NCBI RefSeq assembly: GCF_001983165.1
Contig: NZ_MNPU01000020.1
Span: forward strand, 33,295 to 97,294
DNA from: Pseudomonas gessardii
GTDB lineage: Bacteria > Pseudomonadota > Gammaproteobacteria > Pseudomonadales > Pseudomonadaceae
DNA: 64,000 bases
Reading direction: 5' to 3'
How positions within the stretch are numbered: the stretch's first letter is position 1; each line of letters starts with the position of its first letter. Of this stretch, positions 18,903 through 28,507 are shown piece after piece. Under the pieces are notes generated by a model. It was given only the letters and a program-made list of their open reading frames with translations. It did no database searches and was not told the origin of the DNA. A program made the position numbers and the translations under genes.

Positions 18903-19691
18903 CTACACCCCTCGACGGGGCAGGACAAAACTCAGCAGAAACAGTGCGGCGGCCGTGACCACAATCGACGGCCCGGCCGGGGTGTCCTTGAACCAGGACA
19001 GCGCCAGGCCACCACACACGGCGAGCATCCCCAGCAAACTGGCGCCAATCGCCATCTGTTCCGGCGAGCGTGCATGACGCTGGGCGGCGGCAGCGGGGAT
19101 GATCAATAGCGACGTGATCAACAATACGCCGACAATCTTCATTGCGACAGCAATCACCACCGCGATCAGCAACATCAGGGTCATGCGCAGTGCGGGTACG
19201 GGCAAGCCTTCGACGGTGGCCAGTTGTTCGTGGACGGTAATGGCCAGCAGCGGGCGCCATAGGGCCACCAGCAGGATCAATACCGCCGCGCTGCCGCCGA
19301 GAATCCAGGCCAGGTCCGTAGGGCTGATCGCCAGCAGGTCGCCGAACAGATAGGCCATCAGGTCGATGCGCACTTCATGCATAAAGCTCAGCACCACCAG
19401 GCCCAGGGACAGGGTGCTCGGTGCAAGGATCCCCAGCAGGGTGTCCGAGGCCAGGGGCTGGCGCTGTTGCAGGGTCACCAGCAGCACCGCCAGCAGCAGG
19501 CAGCCGACGGTTACCGCGATGGTCGGGCTGACGTCCAGCAAAAAGCCCAGGGCCACGCCGAGCAGGGCCGCGTGGGACAAGGTATCGCCAAAGTAGGCCA
19601 TGCGCCGCCAGACCACGAACGAACCCAACGGGCCCGCCACCAGCGCCAAAGCCAAGCCTGCAAGCAGGGCGTAGAGCAGAAAGTCAGCCAT
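18903..19691 (-). CDS. znuB: Zinc ABC transporter permease ZnuB
   Basis: 262 residues with about eight membrane spans, ABC-3 family permease ([25 protein letters not shown] is the family signature). Start at 19691 gives [12 protein letters not shown]; an extra four residues from 19703 are unlikely. It overlaps the znuC stop by 8 bases, so translation is coupled. It passes Zn2+ across the inner membrane with ZnuC, receiving it from ZnuA. Confidence 0.95.
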   Translation of the reverse strand: MADFLLYALLAGLALALVAGPLGSFVVWRRMAYFGDTLSHAALLGVALGFLLDVSPTIAVTVGCLLLAVLLVTLQQRQPLASDTLLGILAPSTLSLGLVVLSFMHEVRIDLMAYLFGDLLAISPTDLAWILGGSAAVLILLVALWRPLLAITVHEQLATVEGLPVPALRMTLMLLIAVVIAVAMKIVGVLLITSLLIIPAAAAQRHARSPEQMAIGASLLGMLAVCGGLALSWFKDTPAGPSIVVTAAALFLLSFVLPRRGV

Positions 19692-20469
19692 GCTTGCAGC
19701 CATCTCCGTGGACGTGGGTATGAGGGGCGACCGGATCGGCGACTACCGCGCCATGTAGGTCATGGGCGTGGTCGTGATGGTGGTGGTAGATCGCCAGGCT
19801 CTGGGCATTCTTGCCGAACAGCTCGACAAAGGCCGGGTCGCCGCTGACCTGCTCCGGGTGGCCGGAACAGCAGACGTGGCGATTGAGGCATACCACCTGG
19901 TCGGTGGTGCTCATTACCAGATGCAAGTCGTGGGACACCATCAGCACGCCGCAGCCATGCCGGTCGCGCAGGCGGGTGATCAGGCTGTAGAGCTCGGCCT
20001 GGCCGGCCACGTCGACGCCTTGCACCGGCTCATCGAGCACCAGCAACTCGGGTTCGCGCAGCAGGGCGCGGGCCAGCAGCACGCGCTGCATTTCGCCGCC
20101 GGAGATGCTTTGTACCGGGCTGTCGATCACCTGCTCGGCGCCGACTTCCTTGAGCGCGGCCAGGGCGCGGGCGCGGTCCACGCCAGGCACCAGGCGCAGG
20201 AAGCGCAGCACCGACAGTGGCAAGGTCGGATCGACGTGCAGTTTTTGCGGCATGTAGCCGATGCGCAGCCTGGGCTTGCGCCAGACATTGCCGCTGTCGG
20301 GCTTGAGCAGGCCGAGTACGGCACGCACCAGGGTGGTCTTGCCCGCGCCGTTGGGGCCGATCAGGGTGACGATCTGCCCCGGCTCGACGCTCAGGTCAAT
20401 GTTGTCCAGCACGTTCTGGCCAGCGAACGTGACGCCGACCTGTTCCAGGCGGATTAGCGCAGTGCTCAT
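19684..20469 (-). CDS. znuC: Zinc ABC transporter ATPase ZnuC
   Basis: 261 residues. Walker [10 protein letters not shown], signature [15 protein letters not shown] and Walker [13 protein letters not shown] are intact. A His-rich C-terminal tail follows ([13 protein letters not shown] and later [12 protein letters not shown]), able to bind zinc. The ATG at 20469 shares its A with the zur stop (TGATG), so zur and znuC are coupled; the TTG at 20472 is a less likely start. Confidence 0.95.
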   Translation of the reverse strand: MSTALIRLEQVGVTFAGQNVLDNIDLSVEPGQIVTLIGPNGAGKTTLVRAVLGLLKPDSGNVWRKPRLRIGYMPQKLHVDPTLPLSVLRFLRLVPGVDRARALAALKEVGAEQVIDSPVQSISGGEMQRVLLARALLREPELLVLDEPVQGVDVAGQAELYSLITRLRDRHGCGVLMVSHDLHLVMSTTDQVVCLNRHVCCSGHPEQVSGDPAFVELFGKNAQSLAIYHHHHDHAHDLHGAVVADPVAPHTHVHGDGCKHG

Positions 20470-20951
20470 CAAGCCCCCTGGCAGCCCGAGCAGATGCCGA
20501 CCACTTCGACGGTCTGCCCTTCGACCTGGAAGCCGACATCGCTGGCACTCTTGATAATCGCGTCGCTGATGCTTTTTTGTTCAAGCTCGATGGCGGCGTG
20601 GCATTCGCGGCAGATCAGGAACTGGCCCTGGTGCGCATGTTCCGGGTGGTTGCAGCCGACAAAGGCGTTGAGCGAGGCGATGCGGTGCACCAGGCCGTTT
20701 TCCAGCAGGAAGTCCAGCGCACGGTACACCGTGGGCGGCGCGGCGCGGCGGCCGTCCTGCTCGCTGAGCACGCCGAGAATGTCGTAGGCGCCCAGCGGCT
20801 TGTGGCTCTGCCACACCAGTTCCAGCACCCGCCGGCGCAGGGCAGTCAGGCGCAGGCCTTGGCGTGCGCACAGGGCGTCGGCCTCTGACAGTGCGTTGTG
20901 CACGCAGTGAGAGTGGTCATGGGGGCGGCTGGCAAGCGGTGTTTTAGGCAT
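20469..20951 (-). CDS. zur: Zinc uptake regulator Zur (Fur family)
   Basis: 160 residues. Fur fold: N-terminal winged helix ([16 protein letters not shown]...[20 protein letters not shown]), then a metal-binding dimer domain with [20 protein letters not shown] and C-terminal CSGCQ giving the structural zinc cysteines. When zinc-loaded it represses znuA and zur-znuCB. It heads the leftward operon and diverges from znuA across 67 bases. Called np20 in older P. aeruginosa annotation. Confidence 0.95.
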   Translation of the reverse strand: MPKTPLASRPHDHSHCVHNALSEADALCARQGLRLTALRRRVLELVWQSHKPLGAYDILGVLSEQDGRRAAPPTVYRALDFLLENGLVHRIASLNAFVGCNHPEHAHQGQFLICRECHAAIELEQKSISDAIIKSASDVGFQVEGQTVEVVGICSGCQGA

Positions 20952-20971
20952 GAGCGGCGACAGATATTTGT

Positions 20972-20995
20972 GAGAGACGTTATTATGTTACCCGT
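20972..20995. promoter_or_regulatory. Candidate Zur operator between zur and znuA
   Basis: GTTATTATGTTAC (20979-20991) is an AT-rich imperfect dyad resembling the GTTATA-N-TATAAC core of Zur boxes, and lies between the divergent zur and znuA starts, where a shared operator is expected. Match is partial. Confidence 0.45.
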
Positions 20996-21018
20996 TCCTG
21001 CTGACTTGAGTGCTCATC

Positions 21019-21939
21019 GTGTCCCGACTTTTTGCCGTTTTTGTCGTATTTGTCACCAGTTTATTGATGGCCGGGGCTGCCCAGGCCGAGGTTCGGGTGC
21101 TCACCAGCATCAAACCGTTACAGCTGATTGCCGCTGCGGTGCAGGACGGCGTGGCGATTCCAGAGGTGCTGTTGCCACCGGGCGCCTCGCCGCATAACTA
21201 CGCATTGCGCCCATCCGACGTACGGCGTGTGCAATCGGTGGACCTGCTGTATTGGATCGGCCCGGACATGGAAGGCTTCCTGCCACGGGTCCTCAAGGGG
21301 CGCGGCTTGCCGACGGTGGCGGTGCAGGAGCTGCCGGGCCTGAAACTGCGGTATTTCGCCGAAGATAAGCACGCCCATGGCGAAGAAGCCGACGACCATG
21401 ATCACGACCATCGCCCCGGCAGCCTGGATGCCCACCTGTGGCTGTCGCCGCTGAATGCGCGGGTGATCGCCAGCAAAATGGCGGCGGACTTGAGCGCCGC
21501 AGACCCCGCCAACGCGGCGCGCTACCAGAGCAACCTGCAAGCCTTCGAGGCGCGCCTGGATGCCTTGGACCTGCGTTTGAAGGCGCGCCTGGCGGGGATC
21601 GCCGGCAAGCCTTACTTCGTGTTCCATGAAGCCTTCGACTACTTTGAACAGGCTTACGGCCTCAAGCACACCGGTGTGTTCAGCGTGGCTGCCGAGGTGC
21701 AACCGGGGGCCCAGCATGTGGCCGCGATGCGCACGCGCCTGCAGGAAGTGGGCAAGACCTGTGTGTTCAGCGAACCCCCCTTGCGCCCGCGCCTGGCCGA
21801 GACCCTGGTGGCCGGCCTGCCGGTGAAACTGGCGGAACTGGATGCCCTGGGCGGCTACACCCCGGCCACGGGCCAGGGGTATGAGCAGTTGCTGGAGAAG
21901 CTGGGCAATGATTTGGCAGGGTGCCTGGAGTCACTGTAA
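21019..21939 (+). CDS. znuA: Zinc-binding periplasmic protein ZnuA
   Basis: About 306 residues from a GTG at 21019 (a GTG at 21010 is the alternative; neither has a strong ribosome site). A signal peptide ends AGAAQAE. The cluster A-I fold is clear: PPGASPHNYALRPSDV carries the first zinc histidine. A charged loop rich in His and Asp (HAHGEEADDHDHDH) is typical of ZnuA, and DAHLWLSPLNAR and FHEAFDYFEQAYGL hold the other His ligands. It captures zinc for ZnuBC. Divergent from zur. Confidence 0.94.
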   Translation: MSRLFAVFVVFVTSLLMAGAAQAEVRVLTSIKPLQLIAAAVQDGVAIPEVLLPPGASPHNYALRPSDVRRVQSVDLLYWIGPDMEGFLPRVLKGRGLPTVAVQELPGLKLRYFAEDKHAHGEEADDHDHDHRPGSLDAHLWLSPLNARVIASKMAADLSAADPANAARYQSNLQAFEARLDALDLRLKARLAGIAGKPYFVFHEAFDYFEQAYGLKHTGVFSVAAEVQPGAQHVAAMRTRLQEVGKTCVFSEPPLRPRLAETLVAGLPVKLAELDALGGYTPATGQGYEQLLEKLGNDLAGCLESL

Positions 21940-21956
21940 CAGGCGACATAGAACCC

Positions 21957-22080
21957 CTGTAGGAGCGGGCTTGTGTGGGAGCGGGCTTGCCCGCGATGAG
22001 GGTGTGTCAGTCACCTTAATGAGCGCCTGATACACCGCTATCGCGGGCAAGCCCGCTCCCACACAAGCCCGCTCCTACAG
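21957..22080. repeat. REP doublet with a perfect 41-bp inverted repeat
   Basis: The 41 bases at 21957-21997 are exactly the reverse complement of 22040-22080. Each arm contains two tandem GGAGCGGGCTTG units. The 42-base loop itself holds an almost perfect 10-bp dyad (GGTGTGTCAG/CTGATACACC). It lies between converging znuA and thrB, 2 bases from the thrB stop. Confidence 0.9.
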
Positions 22081-22082
22081 CG

Positions 22083-23036
22083 TCAGAGGGCGAGCGGCAG
22101 TTGCAGAGTGACCTGCTGGCGCTGCTCCAGCAGCTGTTGAAGCTCTACCGGATCGTGGATCAACACGTCCTGCCCCGCAAACGTCTGCGCCGCAATCAGC
22201 CGTGACAGCCAGAACCGCACACACGCCACGCGCAACATCGTCGGCCACAGCTCGGCTTCCTTGGTGCTGAACGGGCGCAGTGCCGCGTAGGCGCCCAGCA
22301 GTGCGCGGGCGCGGTGGCCGTCGATCACCCCGGCGGCGTCCGAGCACCAGTCATTCAGGGCAATCGCTACGTCGTACAGCATCGGCCCGGAACACGCATT
22401 GTAGAAGTCGATCAACCCGGTCAGGTGGGTGCCTTCAAACATGGCGTTGTCGCGGAACAGGTCGGCGTGGATATTGGCCTGTGGCAGCGTGAGGATCTGC
22501 CCTTTGTGCTGCCGGATTTCATCCAGTGCCAGTTGTAACAGCTGCTGTTGGTGGGCGTCGAGGTGCGAAATCAGCTGTGCGCCCTCGTCGAGCATCCAGT
22601 CCAGCCCGCGATCGGTCTTGCGCTCCAACACCTTGTCGCCCTGGGTGGCCAGGTGCAAGTGGCCGAGCAACTCGCCCACTTGTACACAATGCTGGGCGTT
22701 GGCGTCCTGGATATGCTTGCCCGCCAGGCGCGGTTGCAGCAGCGCCGGCTTGCCCGCCAATTCGCGTAGGGCCACGCCATCGGTGGTGCGCAGGGCGTAA
22801 GGCACAGGCAGGTCGGCGTCGTGGAGCACATCGAGCAGTTCGATGAAGAACGGCATTTCCTGCACGGGGCCGCGCTCAACCAGGGTCAGGACGAATTCGC
22901 CCTGTTCCAGGCTGATAAAGAAGTTGGTGTTTTCGCTACCAGCGGCAATCCCCTGGAAATCGAGCAGGCGGCCGAGCCCATAAGGGGCGAGAAAGGTTTC
23001 CAGCTCGGGCCGAGCCAGGGGGGTGAACACAGACAT
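22083..23036 (-). CDS. thrB: Homoserine kinase (ThrB, APH-fold type)
   Basis: 317 residues from the ATG at 23036 (MSVFTPLARPELETFL). This is the choline/ethanolamine-kinase fold homoserine kinase of pseudomonads, not the GHMP type of enterics. APH marks are the ATP loop GSENTNFFISLEQG, the catalytic loop LPQANIHADLFRDNAMFE (HADLFRDN) and GLIDFYNACSGPMLYDVA with the metal Asp. It phosphorylates homoserine for threonine synthesis. The neighbouring DUF2782 gene lies 56 bases upstream on the same strand. Confidence 0.93.
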   Translation of the reverse strand: MSVFTPLARPELETFLAPYGLGRLLDFQGIAAGSENTNFFISLEQGEFVLTLVERGPVQEMPFFIELLDVLHDADLPVPYALRTTDGVALRELAGKPALLQPRLAGKHIQDANAQHCVQVGELLGHLHLATQGDKVLERKTDRGLDWMLDEGAQLISHLDAHQQQLLQLALDEIRQHKGQILTLPQANIHADLFRDNAMFEGTHLTGLIDFYNACSGPMLYDVAIALNDWCSDAAGVIDGHRARALLGAYAALRPFSTKEAELWPTMLRVACVRFWLSRLIAAQTFAGQDVLIHDPVELQQLLEQRQQVTLQLPLAL

Positions 23037-23092
23037 GGTTAAAACTGCCAGTACGGGCGCCACAGGCCGCAGCGCCGATTAAAATTAAGAAA

Positions 23093-23383
23093 TCATTTCC
23101 ATTCAAAGATCTTCCATGACGGGATCAGCATATCCGGCTGGTCCGAGCGGATGAAGTTCGCATCGGTTCCGTCCGCGCGCACCAGGAAATACGGGGGCGC
23201 GCCTTTGGGCGTTACCTTGATGGCATACAGAAAGCCGTTTTGGCGGTATTCCTGGATGGTCTTGTCGCCTTCCGTGCGAATGGTAACTTGCGGGTCGCCC
23301 GAAGGAGCATCGTCTGCCGCCATGGCAGCCATCGGAGCGAGTGCAATCAAGCTGGTCAACAGCAGGCGATTGAATGTACGCAT
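23093..23383 (-). CDS. DUF2782 domain exported protein
   Basis: 96 residues with signal peptide (LLLTSLIALAPMAAMAADD) and a short periplasmic domain: DPQVTIRTEGDKTIQEYRQNGFLYAIKVTPKGAPPYFLVRADG. This matches the DUF2782 family, always found next to polA and thrB in pseudomonads. It is divergent from polA by 74 bases. No function is known; there are no cysteines in the mature part and no catalytic motif. Confidence 0.88.
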   Translation of the reverse strand: MRTFNRLLLTSLIALAPMAAMAADDAPSGDPQVTIRTEGDKTIQEYRQNGFLYAIKVTPKGAPPYFLVRADGTDANFIRSDQPDMLIPSWKIFEWK

Positions 23384-23457
23384 GATAACCTTGTCCCTTT
23401 GTTGTCATTGGTCCGGCTATTCTAGCGCCTGACCCGCCGAAAAGGTTGATCCTGCTC

Positions 23458-26253
23458 ATGAGCCAAGCCCCCCTCGTCCTGGTGGACGGTTCTTCATATC
23501 TGTACCGCGCCTTCCACGCGCTGCCGCCGCTGACCACCTCCCAAGGCCTGCCGACCGGTGCGGTCAAGGGCGTGTTGAACATGCTCAAAAGCCTGCGCAA
23601 GCAGTACCCGGACAGCCCGTTCGCGGTGGTGTTCGATGCCAAGGGTGGGACATTTCGCGATGACATGTACGCCGAATACAAGGCCAACCGCCCGAGCATG
23701 CCCGATGACATGCGCGTGCAGATCGAGCCGCTGCACCAGAGCGTAATTGCCCTGGGCTTCCCGCTGCTGTGCGTCGAAGGCGTTGAAGCCGACGACGTGA
23801 TCGGCACCCTGGCCCGCAGCAGCGCGGCTGCCGACCGCCCGGTGGTGATCTCCACAGGTGACAAGGACATGGCACAGCTGGTCGACGGGCACATTACCCT
23901 GGTCAACACCATGACCGGTAGCGCCATGGACATCGACGGCGTAAAGGAGAAATTTGGGGTCGCTCCCGAGCAGATCATCGACTATCTGGCACTGATGGGC
24001 GATTCCTCCGACAACATCCCGGGTGTTCCTGGTATCGGTCCTAAGACCGCTTCGGGACTGCTGGTCGGTGTGAACGGCGGTTTGAAAGAGCTCTACGAGC
24101 AGCTCGATATTGTCCCGACCCTGCCGATCCGTGGGGCCAAGACCCTGCCGGCCAAGCTGGAAGAGCACAAGGAGATGGCGTTCCTGTCCTACCAGTTGGC
24201 GACGATCAAGGTCGATGTGCCATTGGCTGTCGGCCTGGACGATTTGCACCTGATCGAGCCGGATCGCGAGAAGCTGCTTGAGCTGTACACCCTGCTGGAG
24301 TTCAAGAGCTGGATCGATGAGATTCAGCGCGACGCCAAGCGGGTCGAGCTCAAGGCCGCCGCTGACGTTGCGCCGGCCCAGGTTGCAGTTGAGGCCCAAG
24401 CGCCTGTGGCCCCGGTCCAGGCGCAGTACGAGACCATCCTCGACCAGGCCCGTTTTGACGTCTGGCTGAAAAAACTCAATGACGCGAAATTGTTTGCCTT
24501 CGATACCGAAACCACCGGTATCGATGCCCAGCAGGCGCAACTGGTGGGGGTTTCGTTTGCCGTGCAGGCCAATGAAGCGGCCTACATCCCGCTGACCCAT
24601 TCCTACATCGGCGTGCCTGAGCAACTGGATCGCGATACGGTGTTGTTGGCGCTCAAGCCGTTGCTGGAGGACCCGAACAAGCTCAAGGTCGGCCAGCACG
24701 CCAAATTCGACATGAACATCCTGGCCAATTGCGCCATCGGCGGCGACCCGGCGCACGGCATCACCGTGCGCGGCATCGCCTTCGACACCATGCTCGAATC
24801 CTACGTGCTGAACTCCACGGCGACCCGCCACGACATGGACAGCCTGGCGAAGAAGTACCTGGAGCATGACACCGTCAGTTTCCAGGACATCGCCGGCAAA
24901 GGCGCCAAGCAGCTGACCTTCGACCAGATTGCCTTGGAACAGGCCGGCCCCTACGCCGCCGAAGATGCCGATGTGACCCTGCGCCTGCACCTGGCGCTGT
25001 ATGAGCAACTCAGCGCCTTGCCGAGCCTGGCCAGCGTGCTGACAGATATCGAGATGCCATTGGTGCCGGTACTGGCGCGGATCGAGCGCCAGGGAGCCCT
25101 GGTGGATGCCGCGTTGCTTGGCGTGCAGAGCATCGAGCTGGGCAACAAGATGGTGGAACTGGAGCGCCAGGCGTATGAGATCGCCGGCGAAGAGTTCAAC
25201 CTCGGTTCACCCAAGCAATTGGGGGCGATCCTCTACGAAAAACTCGGGCTGCCGGTATTGAAGAAGACTGGCAAGGGCCAGGCCTCTACCGCCGAGGAAG
25301 TGCTGGCCAAACTGGCCGAAGATGACTATCCATTGCCCAAGGTGCTGATGCAGTACCGCAGCATGAGCAAACTCAAAAGCACCTACACCGACCGTTTGCC
25401 CGAGCAGATCAACCCGCGTACCGGGCGTATCCACACCTCTTATCACCAGGCCGTGGCCGCCACCGGGCGCTTGTCGTCCAGTGATCCGAACCTGCAGAAC
25501 ATCCCGGTGCGCACCGCCGAAGGCCGGCGGATCCGCCAGGCATTCGTTGCGCCCAAGGGCTACAAACTGCTGGCGGCGGACTATTCGCAGATCGAACTGC
25601 GGATCATGGCGCACCTGTCCAAGGACGAGGGCTTGCTCAACGCCTTCCGCGATAACCTGGATGTGCACACGGCCACGGCGGCCGAGGTGTTCAAGGTCGA
25701 GTTGGGCGAGGTCACGTCCGACCAGCGCCGCAGCGCCAAGGCGATCAACTTCGGCCTGATCTACGGCATGGGTGCGCAGAAGCTGGGCAAGGACATTGGC
25801 GTCGATACCAAGACGGCCAAGGCCTACATCGATGTGTACTTCGCCCGCTACCCGGGGGTGCGCGAGTACATGGAACGCACCCGCGCCCAGGCATCCGACC
25901 AAGGCTATGTGGAAACCCTGTTCGGACGTCGCCTGTACTTGCCGGATATCCACTCCAACAAGCCGCAGGAGCGCGCGGGCGCCGAACGCACCGCGATCAA
26001 CGCGCCGATGCAGGGCACTGCCGCCGATATCATCAAGAAGGCCATGGTCAAGGTCGACAACTGGCTGACGGAGTCGGGGCTCGACGCCAAGGTCATCCTG
26101 CAGGTGCACGATGAATTGGTACTGGAGGTCCGCGAAGACCTGGTGGCCGAGGTCAGCGAGAAGATTCGCGAGCACATGAGCAGTGCCGCGCAACTGGATG
26201 TGCCGCTGCTGGTGGAAGTCGGGGTGGGGGATAACTGGGACGAGGCGCACTGA
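23458..26253 (+). CDS. polA: DNA polymerase I
   Basis: 931 residues from ATG 23458; a TTG at 23446 would add four residues. All three domains are seen: the 5'-3' exonuclease ([20 protein letters not shown], then VPGIGPKTA helix-hairpin-helix) to about residue 290; the 3'-5' proofreading domain with the active FDTETTGID motif near 347 and a later CxxD-like DADVTLRLH; and the polymerase domain with [28 protein letters not shown] and VHDELVLEV. Proofreading residues are intact. Used for Okazaki fragment maturation and repair. Confidence 0.98.
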   Translation: MSQAPLVLVDGSSYLYRAFHALPPLTTSQGLPTGAVKGVLNMLKSLRKQYPDSPFAVVFDAKGGTFRDDMYAEYKANRPSMPDDMRVQIEPLHQSVIALGFPLLCVEGVEADDVIGTLARSSAAADRPVVISTGDKDMAQLVDGHITLVNTMTGSAMDIDGVKEKFGVAPEQIIDYLALMGDSSDNIPGVPGIGPKTASGLLVGVNGGLKELYEQLDIVPTLPIRGAKTLPAKLEEHKEMAFLSYQLATIKVDVPLAVGLDDLHLIEPDREKLLELYTLLEFKSWIDEIQRDAKRVELKAAADVAPAQVAVEAQAPVAPVQAQYETILDQARFDVWLKKLNDAKLFAFDTETTGIDAQQAQLVGVSFAVQANEAAYIPLTHSYIGVPEQLDRDTVLLALKPLLEDPNKLKVGQHAKFDMNILANCAIGGDPAHGITVRGIAFDTMLESYVLNSTATRHDMDSLAKKYLEHDTVSFQDIAGKGAKQLTFDQIALEQAGPYAAEDADVTLRLHLALYEQLSALPSLASVLTDIEMPLVPVLARIERQGALVDAALLGVQSIELGNKMVELERQAYEIAGEEFNLGSPKQLGAILYEKLGLPVLKKTGKGQASTAEEVLAKLAEDDYPLPKVLMQYRSMSKLKSTYTDRLPEQINPRTGRIHTSYHQAVAATGRLSSSDPNLQNIPVRTAEGRRIRQAFVAPKGYKLLAADYSQIELRIMAHLSKDEGLLNAFRDNLDVHTATAAEVFKVELGEVTSDQRRSAKAINFGLIYGMGAQKLGKDIGVDTKTAKAYIDVYFARYPGVREYMERTRAQASDQGYVETLFGRRLYLPDIHSNKPQERAGAERTAINAPMQGTAADIIKKAMVKVDNWLTESGLDAKVILQVHDELVLEVREDLVAEVSEKIREHMSSAAQLDVPLLVEVGVGDNWDEAH

Positions 26254-26344
26254 TCGGCTGGCACGGCTGCGGCATGACGTCGCAGCTGTGCCTGTTAGAT
26301 CGGAAAGCTCCGAGGGTTATTTCCAATAGTTTTGCGCTGTGCCG

Positions 26345-26372
26345 GAACTTAACCCATGAAAAGTCACTCAGA
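26345..26372 (+). promoter_or_regulatory. AlgU (sigma-22/RpoE-type) promoter of ErsA
   Basis: GAACTT (26345-26350), a 17-base spacer, and TCAGA (26368-26372) match the AlgU consensus GAACTT-N16/17-TCtgA. Transcription would start near 26378, giving an RNA ending at the terminator near 26508, about 130 nt, the size of ErsA in P. aeruginosa. Confidence 0.8.
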
Positions 26373-26377
26373 GTTAC

Positions 26378-26508
26378 TGAATGGGTGGTGAAGCCCTTCA
26401 ATGCTCCTATGTTGTGTTAAGTGTTGGCAGATATCTGGACCCCGCCCTAGCGGTCCGGAACTTGGACCCCGAACTTCCCCTCCCCATACGAAGTCCGGGG
26501 TTTTTTTT
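26378..26508 (+). ncRNA. ersA: Small regulatory RNA ErsA (Spot 42-position sRNA)
   Basis: The locus between polA and engB holds ErsA in Pseudomonas, the positional counterpart of enteric Spot 42. Here an AlgU-type promoter, an unstructured segment around GTTGTGTTAAGTGTTGGCAG, C-rich segments (GGACCCCGCCC, CTTGGACCCCG and TTCCCCTCCCC) and a terminator with eight T residues define about 131 nt. ErsA is Hfq-dependent and in P. aeruginosa represses algC and activates amrZ by base pairing. The exact 5' end is inferred from promoter spacing. Confidence 0.82.
26467..26508 (+). terminator. Intrinsic terminator of ErsA
   Basis: CCCCGAACTT at 26467-26476 pairs, with one mismatch, with AAGTCCGGGG at 26491-26500, followed by eight T residues (26501-26508). 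Confidence 0.85.
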
Positions 26509-26521
26509 GCCCACAGAAAAG

Positions 26522-27163
26522 TTACTCGGCCAGTTCTGCGCCCTTGTCCGCCAGCTCCATCCAGCCGGCCAGCACGGTATAGGCATCTTCCAGGCCCATG
26601 CGCTTGGGCGCCGAGAACAGCTGGATGGTGATTGCATCACCCCAACCTTTACGGATTTGCGCCTGCACTTTGAGCAAGGTGCCCTTGGCGGCGCCGTAGG
26701 TCAGCTTGTCGGCCTTGGTCAGCAAAATGTGCATCGGCATGCCGCTGGCGACTGCCCAATCGAGCATCAACAGGTCGAAGTCGGTCATGGGATGACGGAT
26801 ATCCATCATCAGGATCAGCCCTTTCAGGCTTTCGCGGCCACCCAGGTAGGCTTCCAGGTGACGCTGCCAGTGCAACTTCAATGGGATAGGGACTTTTGCG
26901 TAACCGTAGCCCGGCAGGTCGACCAGACGCCGATCATCGTCTAGCTTGAAGAAGTTGAGCAACTGTGTGCGGCCCGGGGTTTTCGAGGTGCGAGCCAGGC
27001 TGGCATGGGTCAGGGTGTTGAGCGCGCTGGACTTGCCGGCGTTGGAGCGCCCGGCGAAGGCCACTTCAAAGCCTTCGTCGTCGGGGCATTGGTCGACTTT
27101 GGCGGCGCTGAGCATGAACGTGGACTGTTGGCACAGACCGAGGATGGGGTTCTTGAGTTGCAT
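26522..27163 (-). CDS. engB: Ribosome biogenesis GTPase EngB/YihA/YsxC
   Basis: 213 residues from the ATG at 27163; upstream in-frame sequence is not coding-like. G1 is [13 protein letters not shown], the switch region is [13 protein letters not shown]3 is DLPGYGYA and G4 is LTKADKL, all intact. The protein acts in assembly of the large ribosomal subunit. It converges on polA/ErsA, its stop lying 14 bases after the ErsA terminator, so that hairpin may serve both transcripts. Confidence 0.96.
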   Translation of the reverse strand: MQLKNPILGLCQQSTFMLSAAKVDQCPDDEGFEVAFAGRSNAGKSSALNTLTHASLARTSKTPGRTQLLNFFKLDDDRRLVDLPGYGYAKVPIPLKLHWQRHLEAYLGGRESLKGLILMMDIRHPMTDFDLLMLDWAVASGMPMHILLTKADKLTYGAAKGTLLKVQAQIRKGWGDAITIQLFSAPKRMGLEDAYTVLAGWMELADKGAELAE

Positions 27164-27355
27164 GGGATTTCCGATGTGGGCGGTGCCGGGAATGGGTGCG
27201 GCAAGTAGTGTCGTTCCCGTTTCAGTGGCGCCAGTATATAATGCCGCAGATTTTGTGTGTGCTTTGTCCCAGCGAAGGATGAAGTTCACGGGAGCGATAG
27301 ACCTTTATTGCGCATTAGAACGCAAAACGCTTCCAAACCCTGAAAAGGTCGACGT

Positions 27356-27646
27356 ATGACCCAGTGGCTGCTAGCTGTCGGTGTCCTGTTACCACTTTAC
27401 AGTGCGCAGGCTACACAGGATCCGGAAGCTGTGTACAACCGCGTTTGTGCGGCTTGTCATGCCGGGCAGTTGCCAATGGCCCCCAAGCGGGGTGACCAGG
27501 CAGCCTGGGCGCCGAGACTGGCGCAAGGCATGGATACGCTGGTGCAGCGTGTGACCCAGGGTTTCAAGGCGATGCCGCCGCGTGGTTTGTGCATGGAATG
27601 CCGTGCCGAGGATTACCAGGCCATCATCCTTTTGATGAGCGAGTAG
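27356..27646 (+). CDS. Monoheme cytochrome c5 family protein
   Basis: 96 residues with a signal peptide (LLAVGVLLPLYSAQA). One heme site CAACH is followed by the Met ligand region (FKAMPPRGLCMECRAEDYQAIILLMSE); the CMEC pair near the C-terminus is the c5-type disulfide. It is a small periplasmic electron carrier. It lies 46 bases before the diheme cytochrome c4 gene and probably shares its transcript. PAO1 has the same pair (PA5491/PA5490 from memory). Confidence 0.9.
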   Translation: MTQWLLAVGVLLPLYSAQATQDPEAVYNRVCAACHAGQLPMAPKRGDQAAWAPRLAQGMDTLVQRVTQGFKAMPPRGLCMECRAEDYQAIILLMSE

Positions 27647-27692
27647 ACCCGGTCCATAACTCTATAACCTTTAGCCGTAATTGGATTAGCTG

Positions 27693-28307
27693 ATGAACAA
27701 ATTGATCGTGAGTCTGCTGTTGACCTTGGGCATCACTGGTGTTGCCCATGCTGCAGGTGACGCTACTGCTGGCCAGACAAAGGCCGCCGTATGTGGTGCC
27801 TGCCATGGACCGGATGGCAACAGCCCGGCACCCAACTTTCCAAAACTGGCGGGCCAGGGTGAGAAATACCTGACCAAGCAGATGCACGACATCAAGGACG
27901 GCAAGCGCACGGTCCTGGAAATGACCGGCTTGCTGACCAACCTCAGCGATCAGGACCTGGCGGATATCGCGGCGTACTACGCCAGCCAGGCCGGCAGTGT
28001 GGGCGCGGCAGATCCGAAACTGGTCGCCCGTGGTGAACAATTGTTCCGTGGCGGCAACCTGGACAAAGGCCTGCCGGCTTGTACCGGTTGCCACTCCCCG
28101 GACGGTTCGGGTAACGCCGCAGCAGGCTTCCCGCACCTGGGTGGCCAGCACGCCCAGTACATCGCCAAGCAATTGACTGATTTCCGCAAGGAAGACGCCG
28201 GTCGGGCCAACGATGGCGATGCCATGACCATGCGTACCATCGCGCGTAAGATGAGTGACGAAGACATTGCAGCGGTAGCCAGCTACATCCAAGGCTTGCA
28301 CAAGTAA
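27693..28307 (+). CDS. cc4: Diheme cytochrome c4
   Basis: 204 residues. Signal peptide LLTLGITGVAHAAG, then two similar cytochrome domains with CGACH and CTGCH heme sites and Met ligands in the surrounding helices (AQYIAKQLTDFRK, DGDAMTMRTIARKMSDEDIAAVASYIQGLHK). Cytochrome c4 carries electrons in the periplasm, often to terminal oxidases such as cbb3. An intrinsic terminator follows at 28386-28413. Confidence 0.95.
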   Translation: MNKLIVSLLLTLGITGVAHAAGDATAGQTKAAVCGACHGPDGNSPAPNFPKLAGQGEKYLTKQMHDIKDGKRTVLEMTGLLTNLSDQDLADIAAYYASQAGSVGAADPKLVARGEQLFRGGNLDKGLPACTGCHSPDGSGNAAAGFPHLGGQHAQYIAKQLTDFRKEDAGRANDGDAMTMRTIARKMSDEDIAAVASYIQGLHK

Positions 28308-28385
28308 GGCCTGGATAAACCTGCGTTGCAAGGGCCGACATGCCGTGTAACGTTAACGCTCGATTAATCCGTTGATGCAAGCATA

Positions 28386-28413
28386 AAAAGGGTAGCTGCG
28401 GCTGCCCTTTTTT
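28386..28413 (+). terminator. Intrinsic terminator after cytochrome c4 gene
   Basis: AAAAAGGGTAGC and GGCTGCCCTTTTTT form a long stem with one G-T pair and a three-base loop, ending in a T tract. Confidence 0.85.
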
Positions 28414-28507
28414 GTGGCTGCTACCGTTACACTAACGAACTCATGCCCGTGCCGGCCTGTCATAAAAAAGGTCGCGCGAGGCGACTTTATTTGTCCAGGA
28501 GTAAAGC

